A stretch of 64,000 nucleotides of DNA from Vulcanimicrobiota bacterium (GTDB taxonomy: Bacteria > Vulcanimicrobiota > Vulcanimicrobiia > Vulcanimicrobiales > Vulcanimicrobiaceae): positions 124,001 to 188,000 of the forward strand of contig PLWS01000002.1 of NCBI GenBank assembly GCA_003151115.1. Direction: 5' to 3'. The notes below the pieces were generated by a model that saw only the letters and a program-made list of their open reading frames with translations, had not been told where the DNA came from and did no database searches. Shown here in pieces: positions 1 to 8,615 of this stretch. Made by a program: the position numbers and the translations under genes. The number at the start of each line of letters is the position of its first letter. Position 1 is the stretch's first letter.

Positions 1-1236
1 GTCGGCGATCTCATCGACGCGCCGGTGCGCACGTACTCCTCCGGCATGATGATGCGCCTTGCGTTTGCGGCGGCCATCAGCGTGGATCCGGACGTGTTGC
101 TGCTCGACGAGGTCCTGGCCGTCGGAGACGCGCCGTTCGCAGAGAAGTGCCTGCGCTGCATCGATGACTTCCGCGCGCGGGGCAAAACGATCGTGCTGGT
201 TACGCACAGCATGGAGATGGTCCGGGAGCGCTGCGACCTCGTCATGTGGCTCGATCAGGGGAAAATTATGGCCTTCGGCGAGCCGGACATGGTGCTCGAC
301 GCCTATCGCAAAGCCATGGCAGCGACCAAGGAACTCGAACGCCCAGCTAAACGACCGGCTCTGCGGACGGCAATCGTCTATGGAAATTGTCAAGCCGAGG
401 CCCTTTCGAACATTCTGAAAAAGGACGAGCTCTTCGGGTCGTTGTTCCGAGTCGTGTACTGCCACAATTACGATGCTCCGGGCCAGGACCGCAATCTGCC
501 GGCATCGGAGGACCTCAGCGCGTGTGCGCTGCTGTTCTCACAGCATGGTCCCGAGCCGTTTGCATTTGCCGACCGTTTGCCAAAAGAATGCTTGACGGTG
601 CGCTTTCCGTCGGTAGATTTCAATCTTCTATGGCCGTTCCACTGTATCAATCCGTACAACAAACCGCAACTGCCGGAACTCCCGTGGGGGCCATTCCCGT
701 ACGGCGATCGCATTATTTTGGATTGCATTGAAAAGGGCATGGCGCCGGACGACATCCTGGAGTATTACTTGAACGGTTGGGCGCAATACAAGGTCGATCT
801 CAAACATATCACCCGCTTGGACCAGGCGCGTCTTGAGGCACGCGATGGCCACTGCGACATCGAGATGACATCGTGGGTGATGGAGAGATTTCGCAGCCAG
901 AGATTGTTCTGGACGATAAATCATCCGACACAGACGGTGCTGCGTGAAGTGGTCCAGCGCCTACTCAATGCCTCGGTAAGTGTTGAACCGGCGCTGCTGG
1001 AAGTGGACATAGAAAAGACTCAGGGAGTACTCTTTCCGAACTGGGAGCAGCTGGGAATGATCAACATTCCAATCCATCCGAACGTTGCCGAAGAGTTACG
1101 GCTGACCTGGTACGATATCAATCGCCCATTTAGCTCGTGCGGCAGAACCTATTCATACGAACAGTATTTTCGCGAGATGATCGATTACTGCGTGAGCGAA
1201 CGCGCTGCCGGCGCGCCGGTGGCGGCGTCAGCCTAA
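1..1236 (+). CDS. ABC export ATPase (3' part) fused to WcbI-type domain, 5' truncated by window
   Basis: The frame is open from base 1, so the start lies outside the window; 411 residues are visible. The first ~110 are the end of an ABC ATPase: signature YSSGM (12-16), Walker B LLLDEVLAVGD (33-43) and switch His in VTHS (67-70), closest in style to the Wzt/TagH polysaccharide exporters. From residue ~122 (AIVYGNCQAE) the protein becomes a WcbI-type domain, a family tied to capsule biosynthesis and annotated as putative acetyltransferase. Wzt proteins often carry a C-terminal glycan-binding domain; here a WcbI-like domain takes that place. The ATPase would energise glycan export at the inner membrane. 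The role of the WcbI part is inferred. It converges with the ACP gene with a 4-base overlap. Confidence 0.85.
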   Translation, partial: VGDLIDAPVRTYSSGMMMRLAFAAAISVDPDVLLLDEVLAVGDAPFAEKCLRCIDDFRARGKTIVLVTHSMEMVRERCDLVMWLDQGKIMAFGEPDMVLDAYRKAMAATKELERPAKRPALRTAIVYGNCQAEALSNILKKDELFGSLFRVVYCHNYDAPGQDRNLPASEDLSACALLFSQHGPEPFAFADRLPKECLTVRFPSVDFNLLWPFHCINPYNKPQLPELPWGPFPYGDRIILDCIEKGMAPDDILEYYLNGWAQYKVDLKHITRLDQARLEARDGHCDIEMTSWVMERFRSQRLFWTINHPTQTVLREVVQRLLNASVSVEPALLEVDIEKTQGVLFPNWEQLGMINIPIHPNVAEELRLTWYDINRPFSSCGRTYSYEQYFREMIDYCVSERAAGAPVAASA

Positions 1237-1493
1237 GGTACGGCGGCGTTCAAGCGGTCGATCAAGTCCACCAGCGCACCGACGTCTGCCAACGCATAGA
1301 CCTCTCCAAGGGGCAGTTCCATGCCGAACTCCTCCTCGACGCCCATGATCAGCATGGAGTGCGACAGCGAGTCCCACCCCTGGACGTCTGAACTGACCGT
1401 TTCGCGTGTTACCGACTTCGCCTGGAGGGTCGGAAACGTGCGTACCATGACTTTGACGACACGTGCGAGCGTGTTAGAGCTTTCCGGCAACAT
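1233..1493 (-). CDS. Acyl carrier protein
   Basis: 86 residues, the usual ACP length. The 4'-phosphopantetheine attachment serine is S42 in GWDSLSH, followed by the acidic helix II (GVEEEFGMEL). It overlaps the end of the acyl-AMP ligase gene by about 20 bases, so the two are very likely co-translated. The likely role is to receive an acyl or aminoacyl group activated by that ligase and present it to an acyltransferase, possibly the WcbI domain next door. The substrate cannot be read from the sequence. Confidence 0.88.
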   Translation of the reverse strand: MLPESSNTLARVVKVMVRTFPTLQAKSVTRETVSSDVQGWDSLSHSMLIMGVEEEFGMELPLGEVYALADVGALVDLIDRLNAAVP

Positions 1494-3132
1494 ATAACTC
1501 CCTGTTCTTGCTACGGCTGATTTTGCCGCTGGTCGTTTTCACGAGACGCCCCGAAGATAGCGGCACGAATGCGTGAATAGCAAGACCGAGCTTTTCGACA
1601 ACCTCTCGGCGTAACGCTCGGCCGATCTTCTCTGAGTCGGTGCCCGCGACGCACTCCGCCAGCACGACCACCGCTGTTGCGTCCGTCAACGAGTCCTCGA
1701 CGCCGATCGCAACATTACGGCCTGGAACGACCTGCGGGATCGTATTTGCGATCGCTTCGATCTCGTGGGCGTAGTAGTTTCGCCCAGCGACGATGATCAT
1801 GTCATCCTTTCGGCCCGTGACGAAGAGCTCTCCGCCAAATAGGAAACCCATATCGCCCGTATAGTACCAGCCGCCCCGCAGTTTTTCGGCTGTTTTTTCC
1901 GGAAGTTTGTAGTATCCCGAAAACAGAAACGGGCCGCGCACGCAGATCTCTCCGATGTGTCCGTCGGGAATGCAATTTCCGGATTCGTCGCGGATTTCTA
2001 CCTCGACCCCGGCTATGGGCGGTCCGCAAGACATCAGCCGGATGCCGTCGCCATCCGCCGGCACGACTTCTCCGAACGAAAAGGCGTTCGCTTCGGCGGC
2101 GACTTCATTGACGCGCAGGCCGAGCGGGGTTTGCGTGACGCCGAAAACGTTTTCCGCCATAGCATAGCAAATTTGCAACTTCTCGGCGGTGATTCCGCTC
2201 TCTGCAAAGCGCTCTACAAACCGATCGAATGTCTTGCCTTTGCAAGGCTCGGAGCAATTGATGAAGGCGCGAATCGAGGACAAGTCCCAACGTTCTGCCG
2301 CCGGCACCGCGTTGGCAATATGCGAAAACGCAAAATTCGGCAGCCAGCAGAACGTCGAGCGATACCGTTGTATCGCATCGAGCAAAGTACGCGGGCGCAT
2401 GACCCACTCGAACGGGTCCAATGCAACCAAATGCGTTCCCGAGAGCAGTGACCCCATGAAACATGCGATGAAGCCCATGTCATGATACAGCGGAAGCCAG
2501 GACGCGATGCTGTCGCTCTCCCCAAAACCGATGGACTCGTTATAGGCGTTGACGTGGTCGAGAATCATGCGGTGTGTCAGCATGACGCCTTTTTTCAAGC
2601 TCGTCGTTCCCGAGCTGTGCTGAAGGCATGCGATATCGTCGGCGGAGCGCGCAAATCCCGGGAACGTATCGGAGCCTGAAGGCCGACCCTCAAGGATATC
2701 GTCCCCGGCGATCAGCGCCGGGATAGTGAAATCCGGCAGCGTTTGGGTTGCCGCCGTGAGGTTTTCCTCATATGTGACGAGCATGCGCGGCTGAATGCGT
2801 TTGAAAAGGATGTCGTGATCTTCCCAATACAAGTCCGCGCGCTGCTTTGGGGATGGGAACGGAAGGTAGGACGGAATCGCGCCGGCGATCATTGCGCCGA
2901 GGTAAGCATAAAACAGGTGTGGCGTGTGCTTGAGAATGATCAGAATCAGATCGTTGGGTTGAATGCCCAGGCCGGCATAATGCTGCGCGTAAGCGCAACT
3001 GCGTCTGTACAACTGATCAAACGTAATGTGCTCCACCTCTGGGCCGGAGATGAAGGTGCAGAAGGAAGCAGACGGCTTGGCGCTCGCCAGCCGGCGCAGG
3101 CATCCCGAAACCGTAGATTCAGCGCCGGTCAA
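1474..3132 (-). CDS. Acyl-AMP ligase / acyl-CoA synthetase-like adenylating enzyme
   Basis: 552 residues of the ANL superfamily. The ATP-binding A3 motif HSSGTTSLKKGVMLTH is at 172-187, the TGD motif is in YTGDMGF, the hinge region is in TGRKDDMIIVAGRNY, and the C-terminal catalytic lysine is in TTSGKISR. The N-terminal architecture and final SGKISR resemble fatty-acyl-AMP ligases that load carrier proteins. Start chosen at 3132, overlapping the upstream membrane-protein gene by 14 bases. With the ACP it forms an activation-and-loading pair. The acid used is unknown. Confidence 0.85.
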   Translation of the reverse strand: MTGAESTVSGCLRRLASAKPSASFCTFISGPEVEHITFDQLYRRSCAYAQHYAGLGIQPNDLILIILKHTPHLFYAYLGAMIAGAIPSYLPFPSPKQRADLYWEDHDILFKRIQPRMLVTYEENLTAATQTLPDFTIPALIAGDDILEGRPSGSDTFPGFARSADDIACLQHSSGTTSLKKGVMLTHRMILDHVNAYNESIGFGESDSIASWLPLYHDMGFIACFMGSLLSGTHLVALDPFEWVMRPRTLLDAIQRYRSTFCWLPNFAFSHIANAVPAAERWDLSSIRAFINCSEPCKGKTFDRFVERFAESGITAEKLQICYAMAENVFGVTQTPLGLRVNEVAAEANAFSFGEVVPADGDGIRLMSCGPPIAGVEVEIRDESGNCIPDGHIGEICVRGPFLFSGYYKLPEKTAEKLRGGWYYTGDMGFLFGGELFVTGRKDDMIIVAGRNYYAHEIEAIANTIPQVVPGRNVAIGVEDSLTDATAVVVLAECVAGTDSEKIGRALRREVVEKLGLAIHAFVPLSSGRLVKTTSGKISRSKNRELYVAGKL

Positions 3133-4882
3133 AGCTCACACCGCCGAACTGCGCCCACGTTCCAATACCTCGGCCGCTTGGCGCGCTAACGCTGAACGTT
3201 AGCGAGCGACAGTGGATCGCTGCTATAGGAACAGTATAGAAGCGCCAGTCGGGATTCTGTATTCCGTGCGTGGCAGGGAGGTCGCGCGAGAACAGAAGTT
3301 CCTGGCGCCGTCCGGTATCCAGCAGAATTGAAAAGCGCGTAACGTCGGTGCTGGGAATCCCGGTGAGCGGGTTTGCGGCTGCGAATGACAGCACGCCGGG
3401 GTCCTTCAGCTGCACGCAATGGAATGTGTACGAAAAAGGTGCAACTACCGTAAAGGCCGGGAGGGGGCCTAGCGGAGTCTGTAGCGTCGACGCGAAGGCG
3501 CCGTGCCCGCCGGGCAGTGCCGTACGCCGGTTTGGAGAGACCGTGCCGTTTTGCCGCGCAAGCACGTACCGCGAACGGCTCGCCGCACGCGCCGCCTGCG
3601 CCAATGCGAAGCTCATCTCAGCCGGCCGCGGATAACCGATCGCAAGGATGTGCGATCCGGTCGGCGCAGACGAAAGGCAGGCGTTGACGGTCGGTGGAGT
3701 CTGTAGCTGCGATGCCGGCAGATGATACATTCGAATGAATGCGCCGTCGTCGAGCACTGCGGCGCGGGCGCGTTGATCGCCTAGAACGCATACCACGGTG
3801 CGCGAGGCTTCCGCCGAGCGCAAACCGCTCCACAGATCGGAGCTTTCACGCGAGATCGCCGCGCCGGGAAATGCTGCAGCTGCGCGCGGGTATTCGTACG
3901 CTTGAAACACGATTGCTATGACGCCCAAGACTGCACCGGCCGACCGTGCCCGGAGTGCGGCGCCGTCGCGAACGGCAGCTGCAAAACCAAGGATCAGGGA
4001 GATTTCCCCCGCGAGCCAGTACGAACTCGGATCGCCGTCGCTCGAGGATATCATCGCCGACGCAGTGACGATGGCGCCCAAAACAACCGGCAAGAAGAAA
4101 TTCATCCGCCCAAACCCGGCGCCGCGATCGATGTCTTGCCGAAGAAGCCAAAGCGCGAATGGAAGCACTCCGAAAAGCGCGATGCCAATCAGGACGATCG
4201 TCGGTGGAGCAGCCCACGCGTCAAACGCCGGGTGCGACAGCCCCCAAACCGTGGGCGATCCGGTTGCGATGCGCACGCCGAACGTCAGAGCGATCGCCGC
4301 GGCCGACCAGCCTTTCAGCGCGATCCGGCTGCGGTCGATCATCGTGTAGCCAAACGCGGCCGGGAAATAGAGAGGGTCCTGCAATACGAGCGCGGCAACC
4401 ATCAGCAAACGAATTACCGGCGGGGGATTCCATAGCCGCGCCGCCATCGCAGCAATTCCAGCAAACAGAGCCAGCGTCGCGAACGTTTCTGCTCCGAGTG
4501 CGCTGAGCACTATGCTTGCTGCAAGAGGCGACGTCGCAAGAATTGTGCCGCCGAGCCCTGCCGCGAAGATCGGGCGCGCCTTGATGCCGTATCCCGCGAG
4601 ATATGCGACGAGCGCGCAAAGAACGGCAAAGGCTACGACGTTCCAGGTACCGATGCAATGGGTCGAAAGTGAGCAGCTCTGCGCGATCGCGTGCCATATT
4701 CCGCGAGTCAGTAAGTGCGGATCCGTCTGTGAGCCGTTGAGCAAGGATAATCCGGCGCCACTAAACACGGGCGCGGACAGCGCGACCAGTAGTCCGATGA
4801 GGGCGGCGATACCTGCGGCGATTCCGGCGCCGATCAGAGCAGGCATCTTACTCAAAATATGCGCTCGTAAGGACGACGCCAT
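3119..4882 (-). CDS. Polytopic membrane protein with C-terminal extracytoplasmic beta domain
   Basis: 587 residues, family not recognised. The first ~330 contain about nine or ten hydrophobic segments with the loop spacing of GT-C-like or O-antigen-modifying membrane proteins. Residues ~340-587 are soluble and beta-rich, ending in alternating hydrophobic strands (RFSILLDTGRRQELL, WRFYTVPI, SLTFSVSAPSG) reminiscent of NPCBM-like carbohydrate-binding folds. It overlaps the lipoprotein gene by 35 bases upstream and the ligase by 14 bases downstream, so it is an integral member of this operon. Function unknown; handling of an acyl-modified glycan at the membrane is a guess. Confidence 0.7.
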   Translation of the reverse strand: MASSLRAHILSKMPALIGAGIAAGIAALIGLLVALSAPVFSGAGLSLLNGSQTDPHLLTRGIWHAIAQSCSLSTHCIGTWNVVAFAVLCALVAYLAGYGIKARPIFAAGLGGTILATSPLAASIVLSALGAETFATLALFAGIAAMAARLWNPPPVIRLLMVAALVLQDPLYFPAAFGYTMIDRSRIALKGWSAAAIALTFGVRIATGSPTVWGLSHPAFDAWAAPPTIVLIGIALFGVLPFALWLLRQDIDRGAGFGRMNFFLPVVLGAIVTASAMISSSDGDPSSYWLAGEISLILGFAAAVRDGAALRARSAGAVLGVIAIVFQAYEYPRAAAAFPGAAISRESSDLWSGLRSAEASRTVVCVLGDQRARAAVLDDGAFIRMYHLPASQLQTPPTVNACLSSAPTGSHILAIGYPRPAEMSFALAQAARAASRSRYVLARQNGTVSPNRRTALPGGHGAFASTLQTPLGPLPAFTVVAPFSYTFHCVQLKDPGVLSFAAANPLTGIPSTDVTRFSILLDTGRRQELLFSRDLPATHGIQNPDWRFYTVPIAAIHCRSLTFSVSAPSGRGIGTWAQFGGVSFDRR

Positions 4883-5381
4883 ACCGTTGCCCGGAAACCA
4901 GCAAAGGGGTTGTGCACTCCAGTTGCACGGGCACCAGTCCGGTTGCGCGCTTGAGAAACTTGGGAACGCGAATCGATATCGAGTTGAACCCTATACTCAG
5001 TTTGGAAATGTGACGCGTTCCCTCGAATTGCGGAAATATGACGATTAATCGTTGCGGATGTTTATGGTACAGCGGAAGGTCGGGCACATAGCTCGTGAGA
5101 ATCAAGGCTCGCGCAGCGGCGTTTTTTTTTATTCGGATTCGCGCGCGGCTTGCGATCCAACAGCACATCCCCGGATAGTTGCTGCTGGCCTTTACCGGGT
5201 ACAGGCCGTCGACGGAGCCTCCGGCCGCAAAGGGTTTGGCAGAAAGAACGATTTCCGGCGGTACCATGATGCCCGTGGGGTGGAAGTGGACGGGATCAAA
5301 GGCTCGATCGCGCACGCCGCACGCGCTTAGAAGAGTAGTGAACGCGAGCAACAAGCCGGTTCGATAATGGACAGGCTTCAT
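4848..5381 (-). CDS. Lipoprotein with a CCW-motif beta domain
   Basis: I chose the ATG at 5381 because it gives a proper lipoprotein signal: basic start MKPVHYR, hydrophobic core and lipobox LLSAC with acylated C21. A longer frame to 5453 would bury the signal. 177 residues. The mature domain has a central GMCCWIASRARI (CCW at 73-75) and then alternating strands. The same pattern, in the same order, occurs in the N-terminal ~130 residues of the O-antigen-ligase-like protein at 45555-47393 (GCCWLAPSARF), so the two share a domain. It is divergent from the gene at 5409 with only 27 bases between them, so promoters must overlap coding sequence. Function unknown. Confidence 0.72.
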   Translation of the reverse strand: MKPVHYRTGLLLAFTTLLSACGVRDRAFDPVHFHPTGIMVPPEIVLSAKPFAAGGSVDGLYPVKASSNYPGMCCWIASRARIRIKKNAAARALILTSYVPDLPLYHKHPQRLIVIFPQFEGTRHISKLSIGFNSISIRVPKFLKRATGLVPVQLECTTPLLVSGQRYGVVLTSAYFE

Positions 5382-5408
5382 CGGACGCCCGGGTAGAAAG
5401 AAGTAGTC

Positions 5409-7349
5409 GTGTTTGCCATCATACGTTTCGTGGAAGGACTTCTGTTCGCGCATGCGTTCCTGCTAGCCTCGTACATCCTCGGCGCGAGCATTCTGTGGCC
5501 GCGCGAGCGCGCCGATTCTTCCGCGACTGCGATGATGCGCGTCGTCTGCACGATGGCGTTCGGCATCTCATCGTATGGCTTAATGCTTTTCGTACTTGGG
5601 CTCGCCGGATTCTTTACACTCCCGTTCATGGCTGTTTCGTTCGTCGCGATCGTAATTGCCGGCGGCTTAGTGCGCAAGCAGTCACCTTTCCGTTTGCAGT
5701 ACTGGCGTGTACGGTGCGCAGATCTTGCGCAGTGCTGGGACCTGCCGTTCCTTTTTGCATATTACTGCATGCTCGGTTTGGCGGTGGTGGCAGTCCTTCC
5801 CGATCCGGGTAGCGATGCGGTCCTCTATCACTTGGCGTACGCTGAGGATTGGGCGCGGGCGGGGAAGCTCGTCGTCGATCCCTTCCTCCGCTATCCTTTT
5901 TATGCGAGCAATTACACGCTCTTTTTTGCGGCATTGCTCGCCGGTCACGGCGGTTCGTTTGTGAACTTCCTGACATGGGTGGGCGCATTTTTGACGGGAT
6001 TCGGAGTCTGCGCTTCAGCGCGCGCGTTCCTGCAAACGACTCTGGGCTACCGGTGGGCCGCCGTCGCCGCACTGGCTTTGATGTTTTCCGTAGTGCTTTC
6101 ACCGGCGTTCGTGCATTGGCTTGCCAGCGCGTTTATAGACGTGCCTCTCGGCGCTTTTGCTTTGTGTTCCGTGCTCTGCCTGCAATTGGCGCTCATCGAA
6201 CGAGATCGGCGCTGGCTCTGGGCATTTGCGGTTACGGCCGGATTCCTGGTTGGTATGAAAGCGGCGTTTTTGGCGTTGCTGCCGGTTTTTGTGGTGGCAG
6301 CGTTTGCGGCGGCTCGGACTCTCCGGACCGGCACGCGTCAGGTTCTTGGCGTGTTGGGCTTGCTTTGTGTTTGCGCAATGCCCTGGTACGCGCGCAATCT
6401 CATCCTCGCCGGCGATCCGTTTCCACCCATCGGCAATATCGCGTTGTATGGGGACGACGCTTTCATGCGCAAGACCGAGTGGGACATTATTCAGCAGGAT
6501 CTACTGACATCGCGCTCTGCACAGGCTTTTGTCACACTGCCGGTGCGCGCGTTCATGCAGGCAACCTCGCATGCCGACTTTCGTGATTACGGAACGAGCG
6601 CTTTAATTATGCTGCTCTTCGTGCCAATCGTTATCGTGCTTTTGGAGTGGTTTTTCCTGGGGAGGTATCGCGCTGACGCTGCCGCCGTTTCGGCACTGAT
6701 TTTGGCCGGGTTTATCGGGTATTGGTTCGGAACGTCAACGTTTTTGCGTTACGGCCTGCTCCTGACGCCCACGTTAGCGGTCTGCCTCGCTGCGAGTGTC
6801 GCTCCGCTGTTGCGAAACGTTCCTGTGCGAGCTCTTACGGTTCTATTCGCATTGGCAACGATCGTGCCCACCCCCGGTTCGGGCGTATATCTTCAGCAAA
6901 CGTATGATCGCTACAAAGCTTTGCCGGATTATTATACGAACGAGGATGCGTTTCTACGCGTTTTTGAACCCGGATATGTGGAGGAAGAGTTCACCGCCGC
7001 CGTGTTGAGAAAATACGGAATACGTGGGCGCGTCTACGCGTTCGGAGGCGGCAACTTTGGAGCTTCGTACTACTTTCGGCGAAACGGCCTCGTCAATATC
7101 GGAGATTGGGTCGGCTCGGGATCCTATTTTCGGTTAGCGATGGCTATTGATACGCATCAGGCGATTCAGTACTTCAACGACCTTCATGTCGGGGCAGTGG
7201 AGATCGACAACGACGCTTTGGGCGGTCTGGGCGTACCTTTAAAAGAACAACTGCTTGCGGCCGGATTCTGTGCGCTGCGCGTGCCGGGCACGCAGTCACA
7301 GCTGTTGGTGCGATTTCGCGGCCCGTGCCGCGACTTAGCGGCTCCTTAG
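5409..7349 (+). CDS. GT-C-fold-like polytopic membrane protein, probable lipid-linked sugar transferase
   Basis: 646 residues from a GTG start. About twelve hydrophobic helices. The first long external loop carries PDPGSDAVLYHLAYAEDWARAG, where an acidic pair just after an early helix is typical of GT-C enzymes (ArnT/PMT type) that use polyprenyl-phosphate sugars. A soluble C-terminal part of ~150 residues follows. The GtrA-family gene starts 1 base after its stop, a common pairing: GtrA proteins are thought to move or support polyprenyl-linked sugars and GT-C proteins transfer them. Specific family and acceptor unresolved. Confidence 0.68.
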   Translation: MFAIIRFVEGLLFAHAFLLASYILGASILWPRERADSSATAMMRVVCTMAFGISSYGLMLFVLGLAGFFTLPFMAVSFVAIVIAGGLVRKQSPFRLQYWRVRCADLAQCWDLPFLFAYYCMLGLAVVAVLPDPGSDAVLYHLAYAEDWARAGKLVVDPFLRYPFYASNYTLFFAALLAGHGGSFVNFLTWVGAFLTGFGVCASARAFLQTTLGYRWAAVAALALMFSVVLSPAFVHWLASAFIDVPLGAFALCSVLCLQLALIERDRRWLWAFAVTAGFLVGMKAAFLALLPVFVVAAFAAARTLRTGTRQVLGVLGLLCVCAMPWYARNLILAGDPFPPIGNIALYGDDAFMRKTEWDIIQQDLLTSRSAQAFVTLPVRAFMQATSHADFRDYGTSALIMLLFVPIVIVLLEWFFLGRYRADAAAVSALILAGFIGYWFGTSTFLRYGLLLTPTLAVCLAASVAPLLRNVPVRALTVLFALATIVPTPGSGVYLQQTYDRYKALPDYYTNEDAFLRVFEPGYVEEEFTAAVLRKYGIRGRVYAFGGGNFGASYYFRRNGLVNIGDWVGSGSYFRLAMAIDTHQAIQYFNDLHVGAVEIDNDALGGLGVPLKEQLLAAGFCALRVPGTQSQLLVRFRGPCRDLAAP

Positions 7350-7350
7350 A

Positions 7351-7749
7351 GTGGCCTTACGATCGCGCGAAACCGTGCGGACGTTCTCGATGTACGTTTT
7401 TATCGGTGTCTTCGGCGTGCTCTTATATATGGGCTTGCTGTGGTGCTTCGTGCGCGCCGGAATGCCGCCGATTCCCGCGTTCACGCTTTCGTACGTGATC
7501 GCCGTGAGCGTCACGTTCTTGTTGAACAGGTACTTGAATTTTAAATCGTTCGAGCGCGCGATTCACAAACAGGCCGGCGTCTACGTCGTCATTACCGTAC
7601 TCAACTATCTAATTATGATCGCGGTCGAAGCCGTCGGCATCGGCCCGCTGCGTTTGTCGCCGATGATGGCCTACATGTTGTCGATTCCCGTCAATCTTCC
7701 GGTCGCATACTTCGCGCACCGGTTCCTCACATTCGGCCCGGCTCGCTAA
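7351..7749 (+). CDS. GtrA-family membrane protein
   Basis: 132 residues, GTG start one base after the preceding stop. Four transmembrane helices and the family hallmarks: YVFIGVFGVLLYMGL at the start, FLLNRYLNFKSF after helix two, and the C-terminal AYFAHRFLTFGP. GtrA proteins are small inner-membrane partners in prophage O-antigen glucosylation and in cell-wall arabinogalactan synthesis, probably acting on polyprenyl-phosphate sugars. A second, broken GtrA gene lies at 56524. Confidence 0.88.
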   Translation: MALRSRETVRTFSMYVFIGVFGVLLYMGLLWCFVRAGMPPIPAFTLSYVIAVSVTFLLNRYLNFKSFERAIHKQAGVYVVITVLNYLIMIAVEAVGIGPLRLSPMMAYMLSIPVNLPVAYFAHRFLTFGPAR

Positions 7750-8615
7750 ACTGCGCTCCGGGCGGCGCGCTCGATAGCTTGTCCCGGCGTTCGCGGATTG
7801 ACACCGAACGTGCTAAAGGGAGTCGCGGCGCATATCGCAGCGGCGCGAATTCCGAGGAGATTATCGCGGTCGACCGGCAGCGGAATTCGCAATGCCTCGG
7901 CGACGCGCAGGCCGGTATCGAAGATCCAAAACGGCAGTGAGATAAACCGAACGCGCACACGCATGCTGCCGGCCATGAGGCGGTAAAACTGCTCGTACGT
8001 CGTGCCGGGATAATCGGCGATCGTAAATAGCCCGGTCAGGTCCTGTTCGGCAATTTTGAGAATGCAGCAGCTCAAATCATCCACGTCCACCGTCTGTACC
8101 GGCTGCTGCCCGCCGTCGATAAGTGGAACGAGCGATCGCCGCCGGAGGTAGGCTTGCATGCGTGCAAAAAGGCCGCCGTTTCCCAACACGAGGCCGGCGC
8201 GCACGACGGTGTCCGCGTTTGGGTCGAGCATCTGCTCGATCCTGAACTTCTGACGGCCGTACTCGGAAGGCGCGTCACCGCCTGCCGCTAGGCTCGAAAC
8301 GAATATCAGCTGTTTTGTGCCGGCTCCACGTGCCGCATCGAAGAGCATCTTCGCTGCGTGCACGTTTGTTGCGAAGGCATCGGCCCCGGGACGCCGGCGC
8401 GCATATGCGCAATGCACCAACACATCCACGCCGGCCAAGAGGCCGGCCGGCGCGCAATCGTCGAGCAAGTCGTAACGGCGCCATTCGACCGGCGGATCGG
8501 CGATGGGACGCCGCGTCAATGCGATGACGCGCCAGCCGGCGTCTGCAAATGTTTGCAGAAGAGCGCTTCCCACGAAGCCGTTCGCCCCTGTTATGGCGAC
8601 CGTGCGTTCGGCCAT
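7746..8615 (-). CDS. NAD-dependent epimerase/dehydratase (extended SDR)
   Basis: 289 residues. N-terminal Rossmann motif VAITGANGFVGSALL (TGxxGxxG) and a YxxxK-type active site in SEYGRQKF, preceded by the serine stretch FVSSLAA. The family acts on nucleotide-linked sugars. It is the last gene of a minus-strand operon 11599-7746; its ATG shares one base with the TAA of the GMC oxidoreductase (TAATG coupling). Substrate unknown. It converges on the GtrA gene with a 4-base overlap. Confidence 0.82.
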   Translation of the reverse strand: MAERTVAITGANGFVGSALLQTFADAGWRVIALTRRPIADPPVEWRRYDLLDDCAPAGLLAGVDVLVHCAYARRRPGADAFATNVHAAKMLFDAARGAGTKQLIFVSSLAAGGDAPSEYGRQKFRIEQMLDPNADTVVRAGLVLGNGGLFARMQAYLRRRSLVPLIDGGQQPVQTVDVDDLSCCILKIAEQDLTGLFTIADYPGTTYEQFYRLMAGSMRVRVRFISLPFWIFDTGLRVAEALRIPLPVDRDNLLGIRAAAICAATPFSTFGVNPRTPGQAIERAARSAV

